Shown here one piece after another: positions 55,899 to 64,000 of a stretch of 64,000 bases of DNA; the first letter of the stretch is position 1; each line of letters opens with the position of its first letter. The stretch comes from Achromobacter animicus. GTDB taxonomy: Bacteria; Pseudomonadota; Gammaproteobacteria; Burkholderiales; Burkholderiaceae_B. The stretch covers positions 248,001 to 312,000 of the forward strand of contig NZ_CADIJM010000003.1 in assembly GCF_902859585.1 (NCBI RefSeq), in the 5' to 3' direction. The notes under the pieces are model-generated. The model worked only from the letters and a program-made list of their open reading frames with translations. It was not told the origin of the DNA and searched no databases. The translations under genes and the position numbers were made by a program.

Positions 55899-57092
55899 GT
55901 GAATTGTCTTGGCCCGGCCGTGCGTTCCACCGCGCGCCACGCCGCTGCGGATGCAGCGCCGCTACCTCCCGTTTCCCTGCCCCACCGCCTGACACGCCTG
56001 ATGGCAATGTCTGCCGTGCTTGCCCTGGCTGCCGCCGTGGCCGGCTGCGGCCGCGAGGAGGCGCCCGCCCCGGCGCCGCGTCCCGTGGTCGCCATGCCCG
56101 CGCAGGCGGACGAAGCCCTGCCCGCCTGGACATTGCCCGGCGAAGTCCAGGCCCGCTACAGCACGCCGCTGTCGTTCCGCGTGGGCGGCAAGATCATCGA
56201 ACGCAAGGTGCGGCTGGGCGACACCGTCGCGCCCGGCCAGGTCCTCGCCAAGCTGGATCCGGCCGACGCGGCCAAGAACGCCGCGGCGGCGCGCGCGTCG
56301 CTGTCCGCGGCGCAGCACCAGCTGGACTACGCGCGGCAGCAGTTGGACCGCGACCGCGCCCAGGCACGTGAAAACCTGATTGCCGCGACGCAGCTTGAAC
56401 AAACCCGCAACGCCTATGCCTCCGCGCTTGCGCAGCGGGACCAGGCCGCGCAGCAGGCGGCGCTGGCGGCCGACCAGCTCAACTACACCACCCTCACGGC
56501 CGACCACGCTGGCGTGATCACGGCAGAACAGGCCGACACCGGACAGAACGTGGCGGCGGGCACCCCGGTCTACCAACTGGCCTGGTCGGGCGACATCGAC
56601 GCACTGTGCGACGTGCCCGAAAGCGTGCTGGCGGGATTGGCGATCGGCCAACGCGCCAGCGTCACGCTGGGTCCGTTGCCCGGCCAGACCTTCACGGCAG
56701 TGCTGCGCGAGATTGCGCCGGCCGCCGATCCGCAAAGCCGCACCTACCGCGCCAAGCTCACGCTGGAATCGCCCTCGCCCGACGTCCGGCTGGGCATGAC
56801 GGCCAACATCAGCTTCGACAACCGCTCGGCCAACGGGCAGACCACCTTTACCGTGCCGGCCACCGCCCTGTTCCATGAAGGCCGGGAGCCCGCGGTGTGG
56901 ATCGTCAAGCCCGATGCCGACACGCTGGAACTGCGCCGCGTGCAGGTGCTTCGATACGACGCGCGCACCGTCACGCTGTCGCAAGGCCTGCAGGCCGGCG
57001 AGCGCGTGGTGTGGCAAGGCGTGCATACGGTGTCGGCGGGCGAGAAGGTGCGCCCGGTGCCGCCGCTGCATCCCGAGGACTTCGCGTCATGA
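55899..57092 (+). CDS. RND periplasmic adaptor lipoprotein (second pump)
   Basis: The membrane-fusion protein of the second tripartite pump, 397 residues. Its signal peptide ends in the lipobox AAVAGC (Cys50), so it is lipid-anchored in the inner membrane. Mature sequence contains the lipoyl half GGKIIERKVRLGDTVAPGQV, a helical hairpin (SLSAAQHQLDYARQQLDRDR), and the second half ITAEQADTGQNVAAGTPVYQ. The GTG at 55899 is preferred as start because GAGG lies at 55889-55892. An ATG at 56001 would give a normal-length signal peptide but has no ribosome binding site. The stop overlaps the permease start (ATGA). Confidence 0.9.
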   Translation: MNCLGPAVRSTARHAAADAAPLPPVSLPHRLTRLMAMSAVLALAAAVAGCGREEAPAPAPRPVVAMPAQADEALPAWTLPGEVQARYSTPLSFRVGGKIIERKVRLGDTVAPGQVLAKLDPADAAKNAAAARASLSAAQHQLDYARQQLDRDRAQARENLIAATQLEQTRNAYASALAQRDQAAQQAALAADQLNYTTLTADHAGVITAEQADTGQNVAAGTPVYQLAWSGDIDALCDVPESVLAGLAIGQRASVTLGPLPGQTFTAVLREIAPAADPQSRTYRAKLTLESPSPDVRLGMTANISFDNRSANGQTTFTVPATALFHEGREPAVWIVKPDADTLELRRVQVLRYDARTVTLSQGLQAGERVVWQGVHTVSAGEKVRPVPPLHPEDFAS

Positions 57093-60000
57093 GCGCCCCC
57101 GGCCAGGAAGGGGGCAAGCAAGCCGGCCAGGACGCCCACCGCCACGAGGAAGGCCGGTTCAACCTGTCGGCCTGGGCGCTGCGGCATCAGCCGCTGGTGA
57201 TCTTCATCATCACGCTCGTCACGCTGTTCGGCGTGCTGTCGTATTCGCGGCTGGCGCAGTCCGAAGACCCGCCCTTCACCTTCCGTGTCATGGTGATCCA
57301 GACCCTGTGGCCGGGCGCCACCGCGCAGCAGGTGCAGGAGCAGGTCACCGACCGCATCGCCAAGAAACTCCAGGAAACCGCCAATACGGACTTCCTGCGC
57401 AGCTACTCGCGGCCCGGCGAATCGCTGATCTTCTACACGATGAAGGACTCGGCCCCCGCCAACACGGTGGCCGACCAGTGGTACCAGGTGCGCAAGAAGG
57501 TGGGCGACATGCGGGCCACGCTGCCGCAAGGGGTGCAGGGCCCTTTCTTCAATGACGAGTTCGGCGACGTCTACACCAACATCTACACCTTGCAGGGCGA
57601 CGGCTTTTCGCCGGCGCAGCTGCACGACTACGCGGACAAGCTGCGCACGGTGCTGCTGCGCGTGCCCGGCGTGGCCAAGGTGGATTACTTCGGGGATCAG
57701 CCCGAACACATCTACATCGAGATCACGAACACGCAGCTCACCCGGCTGGGCGTGTCGCCGCAACAGATCGCGCAGGCCATCAACAGCCAGAACGCCGTGC
57801 AGGGCGCGGGCACGCTGACCACGGCCGACGACCGCATCTTCGTGCGGCCTTCTGGGCAGTTTCCCAACAGCCGGGCGCTGGCGGACACGCTGATCCGCGT
57901 GAACGACAAGTCGATCCGGCTGGGCGACATCGCCACCATTCATCGCGGCTATGACGATCCGCCCGCGCAGCAGATGCGGTTCAGCGGAGAAACGGTGCTG
58001 GGCATCGGCATCACCATGCAGCCGAATCAGGACGTGGTGCGCCTGGGCAAGTCGCTGGACGCGAAGTTCAAGGAAATGCAGGCCCAACTGCCTGCGGGCC
58101 TCACGCTGAAGGAAGTCTCCAGCATGCCCACGGCGGTGTCGCATTCGGTTGACGAATTCCTGCGCTCCGTCGCGGAAGCCGTGGCGATCGTGCTGGCCGT
58201 GAGCCTGGTGTCGCTGGGCTTGCGCACGGGCATGGTGGTGGTGATTTCCATCCCCGTGGTGCTGGCCATCACGGCGCTGTTCATGGAGATGTTCGGCATC
58301 GGCCTGCACAAGGTGTCGCTGGGCACGCTGGTGCTGGCGCTGGGCCTGCTCGTGGACGACGCCATCATTGCGGTCGAGATGATGTCGGTGAAGCTGGAAC
58401 AAGGCTGGAACCGCACACGCGCCGCCGCGTTCGCCTACACCAGCACCGCGTTTCCGATGCTGACCGGCACGCTGGTCACCGTGGCGGGCTTTCTGCCGAT
58501 TGCGCTGGCCAAGTCCGCCACGGGCGAATACACGCGCTCGATCTTCCAGGTGTCCGCCATTGCGCTGATCACCTCGTGGTTCGCGGCCGTGGTGCTGATT
58601 CCGTTGCTGGGCTACCGCCTCTTGCCCGAGCGCAAGCGCGAGGCGCATCTGCCGCACGACCACGAACACGACATCTACAACACACGCTTCTACCAGCGCC
58701 TGCGCGGCTGGGTGGCGTGGTGCGTGGACCGCCGCTTTCTGGTGCTGACCGGCACGGTAATTGTTTTTGCCGTGGCCATGGCGGGCTTCAAGTTCGTGCC
58801 GCAGCAGTTCTTTCCGAGCTCGGACCGCAGCGAGCTGCTGGTCGACGTGCGGCTGCAGGAAGGCGCGTCGTTTGCGGCGACGCTGCGCCAGGTCGAGCGT
58901 CTGGAAAAGGCGATCGAGGGCCGGCCCGAAATCGCGCATTCGGTCAGCTTTGTGGGCACGGGCGCCCCGCGCTTCTACCTGCCGCTGGACCAGCAGTTGG
59001 CGACGCCCAACTTCGCCCAGCTCGTCATCACGACACATTCGGTGGAAGATCGCGAAAAGCTTGCGCAGTGGATGGAGCCGATGCTGCGCAGCGACTTCCC
59101 CGCCATCCGCAGCCGCCTGTCGCGGCTGGAGAACGGACCGCCGGTCGGCTATCAGGTGCAGTTCCGCGTCAGCGGCGACAAGATCCCGGACGTGCGAGCG
59201 GTGGCCGAGAAGGTGGCCGCCGAAGTCCGCGCCGACACACGTTCGGCCAACGTGCAGTTCGACTGGGACGAGCCTTCCGAGCGCTCGGTCCGCTTCGAAG
59301 TCGACCAGCAGAAGGCGCGCGAACTGGGCATCAGCTCCAGCGACATCTCGGACTTCCTGGCGATGACGCTGTCGGGCTACACCGTGACGCAGTACCGCGA
59401 ACGCGACAAGCTCATCAACGTCAGCCTGCGCGCCCCGCGCGAAGAGCGCGTCGACCCCGCCCGCCTTGCCACGCTGGCAATGCCCACGGCGAACGGTCCC
59501 GTGCCGCTGGGCAGCATCGGCCAGGTGAAGTACGACCTGGAGTACGGCGTCATCTGGGAACGCGACCGCCAACCCACGATCACCGTCCAGGCCGACGTGA
59601 TCGGCGGCGCGCAAGGCATCGACGTCACGCGCGCCATCGACAAGAAGCTGGACACGCTGCGCGCCGAGCTGCCGGTCGGTTTCCGCATCGAAGTCGGCGG
59701 CCCGGTGGAGGAAAGCGCCAAGGGCCAGACGTCCATCAACGCGCAGATGCCGCTGATGGCGGTGGCCGTGCTGACGCTGCTGATGGTGCAGCTGCAAAGC
59801 TTCGCCCGCGTGCTGATGGTGGTGCTGACCGCGCCGCTGGGGCTGATCGGCGTGGTGGCCGCCCTGCTGCTGTTCGGCAAGCCCTTCGGTTTTGTCGCGA
59901 TGCTGGGCGTGATTGCCATGTTCGGCATCATCATGCGCAACTCGGTCATCCTGGTGGATCAGATCGATCAGGACATCAGCGCGGGCCACAAACGCGTGGA

Positions 60001-60274
60001 CGCCATCGTCGGCGCGACGGTCCGGCGCTTCCGGCCGATCACGCTGACGGCGGCTGCCGCCGTGCTGGCGCTGATTCCGCTGTTGCGCAGCAACTTCTTC
60101 GGCCCCATGGCGACGGCCCTGATGGGCGGCATCACCAGCGCCACGGTGCTGACGCTGTTCTTCCTGCCGGCCCTGTATGCCGCGTGGTTCCGCGTGAAGC
60201 ACGACGAGCGCGACGAACCTGAAGGCGTGCCGCCCGGCGCCAACGCGGGCGACACGGTGGAACGAGGAGCCTGA
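57089..60274 (+). CDS. RND efflux permease, TriC-like
   Basis: A 1061-residue proton-driven efflux permease. The first helix region RFNLSAWALRHQPLVIFIIT and the segment SEDPPFTFRVMVIQTLWPGA closely resemble Pseudomonas TriC as I recall it. GPFFNDEFGDVYTNIYTL is characteristic of this branch. The proton relay helix has LGLLVDDAIIAVEMMSVKLE near residue 420. The C-terminal half has FGIIMRNSVILVDQIDQDIS. TriC in Pseudomonas exports triclosan; here the substrate is unknown. About 27 polar residues precede the first helix. It overlaps the adaptor gene by 4 bp and is followed by the channel gene after 2 bp. Confidence 0.92.
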   Translation: MSAPGQEGGKQAGQDAHRHEEGRFNLSAWALRHQPLVIFIITLVTLFGVLSYSRLAQSEDPPFTFRVMVIQTLWPGATAQQVQEQVTDRIAKKLQETANTDFLRSYSRPGESLIFYTMKDSAPANTVADQWYQVRKKVGDMRATLPQGVQGPFFNDEFGDVYTNIYTLQGDGFSPAQLHDYADKLRTVLLRVPGVAKVDYFGDQPEHIYIEITNTQLTRLGVSPQQIAQAINSQNAVQGAGTLTTADDRIFVRPSGQFPNSRALADTLIRVNDKSIRLGDIATIHRGYDDPPAQQMRFSGETVLGIGITMQPNQDVVRLGKSLDAKFKEMQAQLPAGLTLKEVSSMPTAVSHSVDEFLRSVAEAVAIVLAVSLVSLGLRTGMVVVISIPVVLAITALFMEMFGIGLHKVSLGTLVLALGLLVDDAIIAVEMMSVKLEQGWNRTRAAAFAYTSTAFPMLTGTLVTVAGFLPIALAKSATGEYTRSIFQVSAIALITSWFAAVVLIPLLGYRLLPERKREAHLPHDHEHDIYNTRFYQRLRGWVAWCVDRRFLVLTGTVIVFAVAMAGFKFVPQQFFPSSDRSELLVDVRLQEGASFAATLRQVERLEKAIEGRPEIAHSVSFVGTGAPRFYLPLDQQLATPNFAQLVITTHSVEDREKLAQWMEPMLRSDFPAIRSRLSRLENGPPVGYQVQFRVSGDKIPDVRAVAEKVAAEVRADTRSANVQFDWDEPSERSVRFEVDQQKARELGISSSDISDFLAMTLSGYTVTQYRERDKLINVSLRAPREERVDPARLATLAMPTANGPVPLGSIGQVKYDLEYGVIWERDRQPTITVQADVIGGAQGIDVTRAIDKKLDTLRAELPVGFRIEVGGPVEESAKGQTSINAQMPLMAVAVLTLLMVQLQSFARVLMVVLTAPLGLIGVVAALLLFGKPFGFVAMLGVIAMFGIIMRNSVILVDQIDQDISAGHKRVDAIVGATVRRFRPITLTAAAAVLALIPLLRSNFFGPMATALMGGITSATVLTLFFLPALYAAWFRVKHDERDEPEGVPPGANAGDTVERGA

Positions 60275-60276
60275 CG

Positions 60277-61737
60277 ATGCAACATTCCATCCCTTCCGTC
60301 TGCCTGCGATTTGCCGCGCTGCCGCTGGTGCTGGCGCTGGGCGCCTGCGCTTTTGCGCCGGACAGCAGGCCGCCCGCGATGGCCGAACCCGCGCAATACG
60401 GGGTCGAGGCCGCCCCTGCCGCCGGCGCCGCCGCGCAGGGCGTGGCGCAACGCTTCGAACGCGGCGCGCACCCGGTCCCGCAATGGTGGACGCGTTACCA
60501 GTCCGACGCGCTGAATGCGCTGGTCGAAGAAGGCCTGGCCAACAGCCCGGACCTGGCCGCCGCCGAACGCAATCTGGCCGGTGCGCGCGAGCAATTGCGC
60601 GGACAGGTCAATTCGTCGCTGCTGCCCACGGTGGACGCGGGCGTCAGCGCCACGCGCAACCGTGCGCTGACGATGCCCAACCTGCCGCAGCCCACTGCGC
60701 TCTTCAATGTCTTCACAGGTCAGGTGCAGGCCAGCTACAACCTGGACCTCTTTGGCGCGGCGCGCTTTGCCAACACGTCGCTCGCCGCGCAGGTGGAACA
60801 GCAGGCCTATCAGCTGGAAGCCGCGCGGCGTTCGCTGGCGGCCAACATCGTCACGGGTGCGATCACCTCGGCCTCGCTGGCCGAACAGGTGGCGCTGACG
60901 GAAAAGCAGGTGGTGCTGTTGCGGCAGGTCGCGCGCGATACGCTGCGCCGGTACGAACTGGGCGCGGCGTCGCAGAACGACGCGCTGGACGCGGATCAGG
61001 ATGCCGCCACGCTGGAGGCATCGCTGCCCGGCCTGCGCGCGCGGTGGCATGCGACGCGTCACGCGCTGGCCGTGCTGCTGGGCCGCAGTCCCGATCAGGC
61101 GCCGCCGGATCTGGCTTTCAGCACGATCGCCGTGCCCGATACGGTGCCGGTGGTGGTGCCGTCGGAACTCCTGGCTTCCCGCCCGGACGTGCTGGTTGCC
61201 GAGGCGGCGCTGGTGGCCGCAGCCGCCGACGTAGGCCTGGCCACCGCGCAGCTCTTTCCGAGCCTGTCGCTGACGGCCTCCATGGGCAAGGGCGGGTTTG
61301 CGTGGGCGGATGCCTTGTCGGGCGCCGGCTCCATCTGGGCCATCGGCGCGTCGCTGACGCAGCCGATCTTCCACGGCGGGCAGTTGCTTGCCGAGCGCAG
61401 CGCCGCCAAGGCGCGTTATGAGGCTGCCGTGTTGCAGTACAAGCAAACCGTGCTGACCGCATTCCGCGACGTGGCCGACACGCTGTCACGTCTGGATGCC
61501 GGCGGTCAGGCGCTGGCATCAGCCGAAGCCTCGCGGCGCTCGGCGGAGCTGTCCTATCAGAACACGGCCAAGCGCGTTCGGCTGGGTGCGCTGGCGCCTT
61601 ACACCCAGTACGCGTCCGAACAGCATTACGTGGCGGCGCGCCTGCGAGAACTGGAATACGCCAACGCCCGCATGACGGAAACGGCGGCGTTGTTTCAGGC
61701 GATGGGCTCGCCGGCCAGCGCCGCGCTGCAGCAGTAG
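60277..61737 (+). CDS. RND efflux outer-membrane lipoprotein (NodT family, second pump)
   Basis: The outer-membrane channel of the second pump, 486 residues. The signal peptide ends in the lipobox LALGAC, so it is lipid-anchored. It has the NodT/OprM repeat hairpins, such as VEEGLANSPDLAAAERNLAG in the first repeat and LLASRPDVLVAEAALVAAAA in the second, ending with LFQAMGSP. A clear GAGGAG ribosome binding site precedes the ATG, 2 bp after the permease stop. It completes a full adaptor-pump-channel operon divergent from a TetR gene. Confidence 0.92.
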   Translation: MQHSIPSVCLRFAALPLVLALGACAFAPDSRPPAMAEPAQYGVEAAPAAGAAAQGVAQRFERGAHPVPQWWTRYQSDALNALVEEGLANSPDLAAAERNLAGAREQLRGQVNSSLLPTVDAGVSATRNRALTMPNLPQPTALFNVFTGQVQASYNLDLFGAARFANTSLAAQVEQQAYQLEAARRSLAANIVTGAITSASLAEQVALTEKQVVLLRQVARDTLRRYELGAASQNDALDADQDAATLEASLPGLRARWHATRHALAVLLGRSPDQAPPDLAFSTIAVPDTVPVVVPSELLASRPDVLVAEAALVAAAADVGLATAQLFPSLSLTASMGKGGFAWADALSGAGSIWAIGASLTQPIFHGGQLLAERSAAKARYEAAVLQYKQTVLTAFRDVADTLSRLDAGGQALASAEASRRSAELSYQNTAKRVRLGALAPYTQYASEQHYVAARLRELEYANARMTETAALFQAMGSPASAALQQ

Positions 61738-61766
61738 CGGTAGCCGTAGCGGTAGCCGTAGCGGTA
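61735..61766. repeat. 12-bp tandem repeat at the end of the efflux operon
   Basis: TAGCGGTAGCCG occurs twice and then in part (TAGCGGTA), beginning with the TAG stop codon of the channel gene. Function unknown; it may be a slippage product. Confidence 0.8.
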
Positions 61767-61829
61767 CGCCAGGGCCTTTTCGGCGTGGCGGTCTTCCGGG
61801 CGCCCCCCGTTGCCCGGTCACCCCCGCCT

Positions 61830-61845
61830 GCCCGGCGCGCCGGGC
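61830..61845. terminator. GC-rich palindrome in the convergent gap
   Basis: GCCCGGCGCGCCGGGC is a perfect 16-bp palindrome between the efflux operon and the convergent DUF808 gene. There is no T-run, so it is only a weak terminator candidate. Confidence 0.35.
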
Positions 61846-61856
61846 CCCGCTGCCTG

Positions 61857-62774
61857 TCAGCCCTTCTTGAACAGGCGCTTGACGAGGCTGACCACGCCCA
61901 GCACCACCGCGCCGGCGACGATGCCGAACAAGGCATTGAGCAGCGTGGACACCAGCGCGTGAACGACGCCGCCCCCGCCAACCGCCGCAGCGGCGTGTTC
62001 GACGGCCGCATGCACCGGCGGGATGCCGTGGGTCAGGATGGCGCCGCCGACCATGAACATCGCGGCCGTGCCCACCACCGACAACGTCTTCATCAGATAA
62101 GGCGCCGCGGCCACGATGCGCTCGCCCATCCAGGCCAGCGCGCGCGACGATTTCTGGCTGAGATACAGGCCCAGGTCATCCAGCTTGACGATGCCGGCAA
62201 CCAGGCCGTAGACGCCCACCGTCATCCCGATGGCAATGATGGACAGCACTGCGACCTGCCGCGTGAAGTCGGCGCCGGCCACGGCCCCCAGGCTGATGAC
62301 GATGATTTCCGCCGACAGGATGAAGTCGGTGCGCACCGCGCCTTTGATCTTGGTCTTTTCGAACGCCACCATGTCGACCGACTGGTTCTGCAGCGCCTCG
62401 GCGCGCGCGGCGTGGTGGCCTTCGGGGGATTCGCCGTGAGACAGGTACTTGTGCGCCAGTTTCTCGACGCCCTCGTAGCAGAGGAACGCGCCGCCCAGCA
62501 TCAGGAGCGGCGTGATGGCCCAGGGCGCGAATGCGCTGATGAGCAGCGCCGCGGGCACGAGGATCAGCTTGTTGATGAAGGAGCCCTTGGCCACCGCCCA
62601 GACCACGGGAAGCTCGCGGTTGACCGGCACGCCGCTGACCTGCTGGGCATTGAGCGCCAGGTCGTCGCCCAGCACGCCCGCCGTCTTCTTGGCAGCCACC
62701 TTCGTCATGACGGAAACGTCATCCAGGATGGTGGCGATATCGTCGAACAACGCGAAGAAACTGCTTCCGGCCAT
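61857..62774 (-). CDS. DUF808 family membrane protein (YedI-like)
   Basis: A 305-residue inner-membrane protein of the DUF808 family. It begins [20 protein letters not shown], as expected, and has the charged segment [20 protein letters not shown] followed by EIIVISLG. Several hydrophobic helices fill the second half. The function of the family is unknown. The ATG at 62774 with AGGGG upstream is preferred to the in-frame TTG one codon before. No operon partner is apparent. Confidence 0.9.
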   Translation of the reverse strand: MAGSSFFALFDDIATILDDVSVMTKVAAKKTAGVLGDDLALNAQQVSGVPVNRELPVVWAVAKGSFINKLILVPAALLISAFAPWAITPLLMLGGAFLCYEGVEKLAHKYLSHGESPEGHHAARAEALQNQSVDMVAFEKTKIKGAVRTDFILSAEIIVISLGAVAGADFTRQVAVLSIIAIGMTVGVYGLVAGIVKLDDLGLYLSQKSSRALAWMGERIVAAAPYLMKTLSVVGTAAMFMVGGAILTHGIPPVHAAVEHAAAAVGGGGVVHALVSTLLNALFGIVAGAVVLGVVSLVKRLFKKG

Positions 62775-62887
62775 CAAGAACCCCTGTCGCCCTGTAAGGT
62801 GTTCCGAGTGTACAGGCGGCGGTCGCCGGTTTCATGCAACGGAGATGGCGCTTTTCATTCCTTTTGTGTCCGGCCCGGGCCGGTTTG

Positions 62888-63298
62888 CTACATCGCCTCG
62901 ATGCGCGGGTAAAGATCGCGGTTTTCGCGCTGCATGCGCTCGTGGACGCGGCGCAGCACGGTGTTGGCGTCGTCCCGGAAACCGCGCTCGTCCAGTTCCA
63001 GGTTGCGCGCGTTGTTCCAGCGCTTGGCAAAGCCTTCATAGGCGGCGGCGATGGCGTCCATCTCTTCCTGGAATTCCCGCCCCTTGCGCGCCAGTTCGGC
63101 GTCGGCGCTGCGCGCCACGGCCGGGTACAGCGCCCGGTCCTCGACCGCCAGATGCAGCTTGATGGTGGCGCTCATGGCCACGATGCCCTGGGCGATTTCG
63201 GCCGCGTTGCGGGCCACGCCCGCCAGGGCCAGCCTGCGCAGCGTCGCGATCCCTTCCAGGATATCCACGTGCTGCTGCTTGAATTTGTCGATGTTCAT
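62888..63298 (-). CDS. Hemerythrin-domain protein
   Basis: A 136-residue four-helix hemerythrin-like protein that probably binds a di-iron centre. Ligand candidates are His10 (KQQH), His49 with Glu53 in KLHLAVEDRALYP, and the late HERMQRENRDLYP. Roles in oxygen, NO or redox sensing are typical. It lies 60 bp after the RIC gene on the same strand, so the two may form a nitrosative-stress unit. In the gap a GCGGGGCC/GGCCCCGC stem (63321-63340) can fold. Confidence 0.87.
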   Translation of the reverse strand: MNIDKFKQQHVDILEGIATLRRLALAGVARNAAEIAQGIVAMSATIKLHLAVEDRALYPAVARSADAELARKGREFQEEMDAIAAAYEGFAKRWNNARNLELDERGFRDDANTVLRRVHERMQRENRDLYPRIEAM

Positions 63299-63358
63299 AC
63301 AAACCTTCCCTGCTGATGCCGCGGGGCCGGCGGGCCCCGCCCTTCCTTGCCGCGCCCG

Positions 63359-64000
63359 TCAGGCCGGCGCGCGCGCGCCTGCGTTTTCAAAGAGGATGTT
63401 GTTCTCCAGGTGGATGTGCGCCATCAGGTCTTCCTTGAACTGCCGGATGCCCAGGTACAGCGCGCGCCAGGTATTGCAGGCGGCGCGCGGCAGCGTCACG
63501 TTGTTTGTCAGCGCCATCAGGCGTTCGAGCGCGACGCCGTGGTCGTCGTGTTCCATGCGCATCACCATGATCGGCATGGTCGCCATGGCGCCGTGACCGC
63601 GGGCCAGCATGGGGAATAGCACCTGTTCCTCTTTCTGCATGTGGCTTTCCAGTTCCTGCTGCATGGTGCGCAGGTGGTCGGCCAGGCCGGCCGGGCAGTC
63701 CGGGCTGTCGGCATGCACCTGTTCAACCTTCAGGGCCAGACGGATGAGTTCCGGAAATTGCTGGCGATGCACCTCGTGGTAGCGCGCCAGGATGTGGTCG
63801 ACCAGTTCTGCCGGCGAAGCCAGCCCCCAGTCGGTTTCGTGTTGCGGATTCTGCGCCAGGGCCTCCAGACGGGCCTCGATCTGCGCTGGGTCCAGCGAAC
63901 GCTGGGCCGCCGCCTCGGCCAGGCTCTTCTTGCCGCCACAGCAGAAGTCCAGATCGAACTCGTGAAACACCTGCGTGGCGCCGGGAATGCTGCGGGCCAA
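63359..64000 (-). CDS. ytfE: Iron-sulfur cluster repair di-iron protein RIC (YtfE/ScdA), start outside the window
   Basis: RIC proteins repair iron-sulfur clusters damaged by nitric oxide or peroxide. The visible 213 residues are nearly the whole protein; the first dozen or so codons lie beyond position 64000. The ScdA-type N-terminal domain has FHEFDLDFCCGGKKSL. The hemerythrin domain has ILARYHEVHRQQFPELIRLA, ELESHMQKEEQVLFPML, MEHDDHG and HIHLENNILF, which together give the His/Glu di-iron ligands. The first visible codon is TTG, but it is an internal Leu rather than the start. The hemerythrin gene follows it. Confidence 0.93.
   Translation of the reverse strand: MARSIPGATQVFHEFDLDFCCGGKKSLAEAAAQRSLDPAQIEARLEALAQNPQHETDWGLASPAELVDHILARYHEVHRQQFPELIRLALKVEQVHADSPDCPAGLADHLRTMQQELESHMQKEEQVLFPMLARGHGAMATMPIMVMRMEHDDHGVALERLMALTNNVTLPRAACNTWRALYLGIRQFKEDLMAHIHLENNILFENAGARAPA

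Noticed and set aside
56744-61446. Minus-strand open frames opposite the second pump operon
   Set aside because: Antisense to the TriC-like permease and channel genes. Low-complexity His/Arg/Gln content and no family resemblance.

Overview
The window is about 64 kb of GC-rich (roughly two-thirds G+C) chromosome from a betaproteobacterium of the Alcaligenaceae, most likely Achromobacter or a close Bordetella relative. The pointers are an Alcaligenaceae-type porin, a RisA/RisS-like OmpR-EnvZ pair, a fused tsaB-rimI gene, a 14-subunit nuo operon followed by a DUF2818 gene, and several efflux pumps and transporters. The species call rests on recalled family resemblance, not on a search. No tRNA, rRNA, insertion sequence, prophage or CRISPR array was found.

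Layout. 1-2704: 5' two thirds of smc (minus). 2969-4282: lysophospholipid transporter lplT. 4357-6629 (minus): tsaB-rimI fusion and a family-4 uracil-DNA glycosylase. 6761-8927: ompR/risA and envZ/risS. 8988-10131: peroxide defence genes ahpC and ahpD. 10271-12400 (minus): an exported putative metallopeptidase fused to a degenerate rhodanese-like domain. 12578-13749 (minus): ispD-ispF. 13779-18144: mfd and serB. 18255-20516 (minus): TonB-dependent siderophore receptor. 20807-35854 (minus): complete nuoABCDEFGHIJKLMN plus DUF2818. 36148-37269 (minus): major porin. 37726-39211: TetR, hotdog protein and a short NAD-binding protein with overlapping ends. 39182-41757 (minus): lipid kinase, phosphoesterase and PAP2 phosphatase. 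41839-45292 (minus): gamma-glutamyltransferase and a peptide-binding protein. 45517-47072 (minus): a Cys-rich HTH regulator overlapping a LysR regulator. 47103-52845 (minus): an RND efflux system resembling MexHI-OpmD. 53022-55768 (minus): BetT-like transporter and a TetR regulator. 55899-61737: a second, TriC-like RND system. 61857-64000 (minus): DUF808 protein, hemerythrin and the nitrosative-stress repair protein RIC (its start lies off the window).

How it works together. Most of the window is housekeeping: chromosome organisation, tRNA t6A and ribosome modification, isoprenoid and serine synthesis, repair and respiration. Mixed in are envelope and stress functions: porin, osmosensing, osmolyte uptake, peroxide and NO defence, iron uptake and two tripartite pumps. 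Many neighbours overlap by 4 bp (ATGA), showing tight translational coupling.

Least explained parts: the metallopeptidase/rhodanese fusion with its in-frame 15-bp repeats, the TetR-hotdog-NAD-domain operon with a palindromic operator candidate, the lipid kinase/phosphatase operon, palindromes in front of both pumps, and a cluster of intergenic palindromes near 43.7 kb. I saw no clear evidence of a wholly new multi-gene system.
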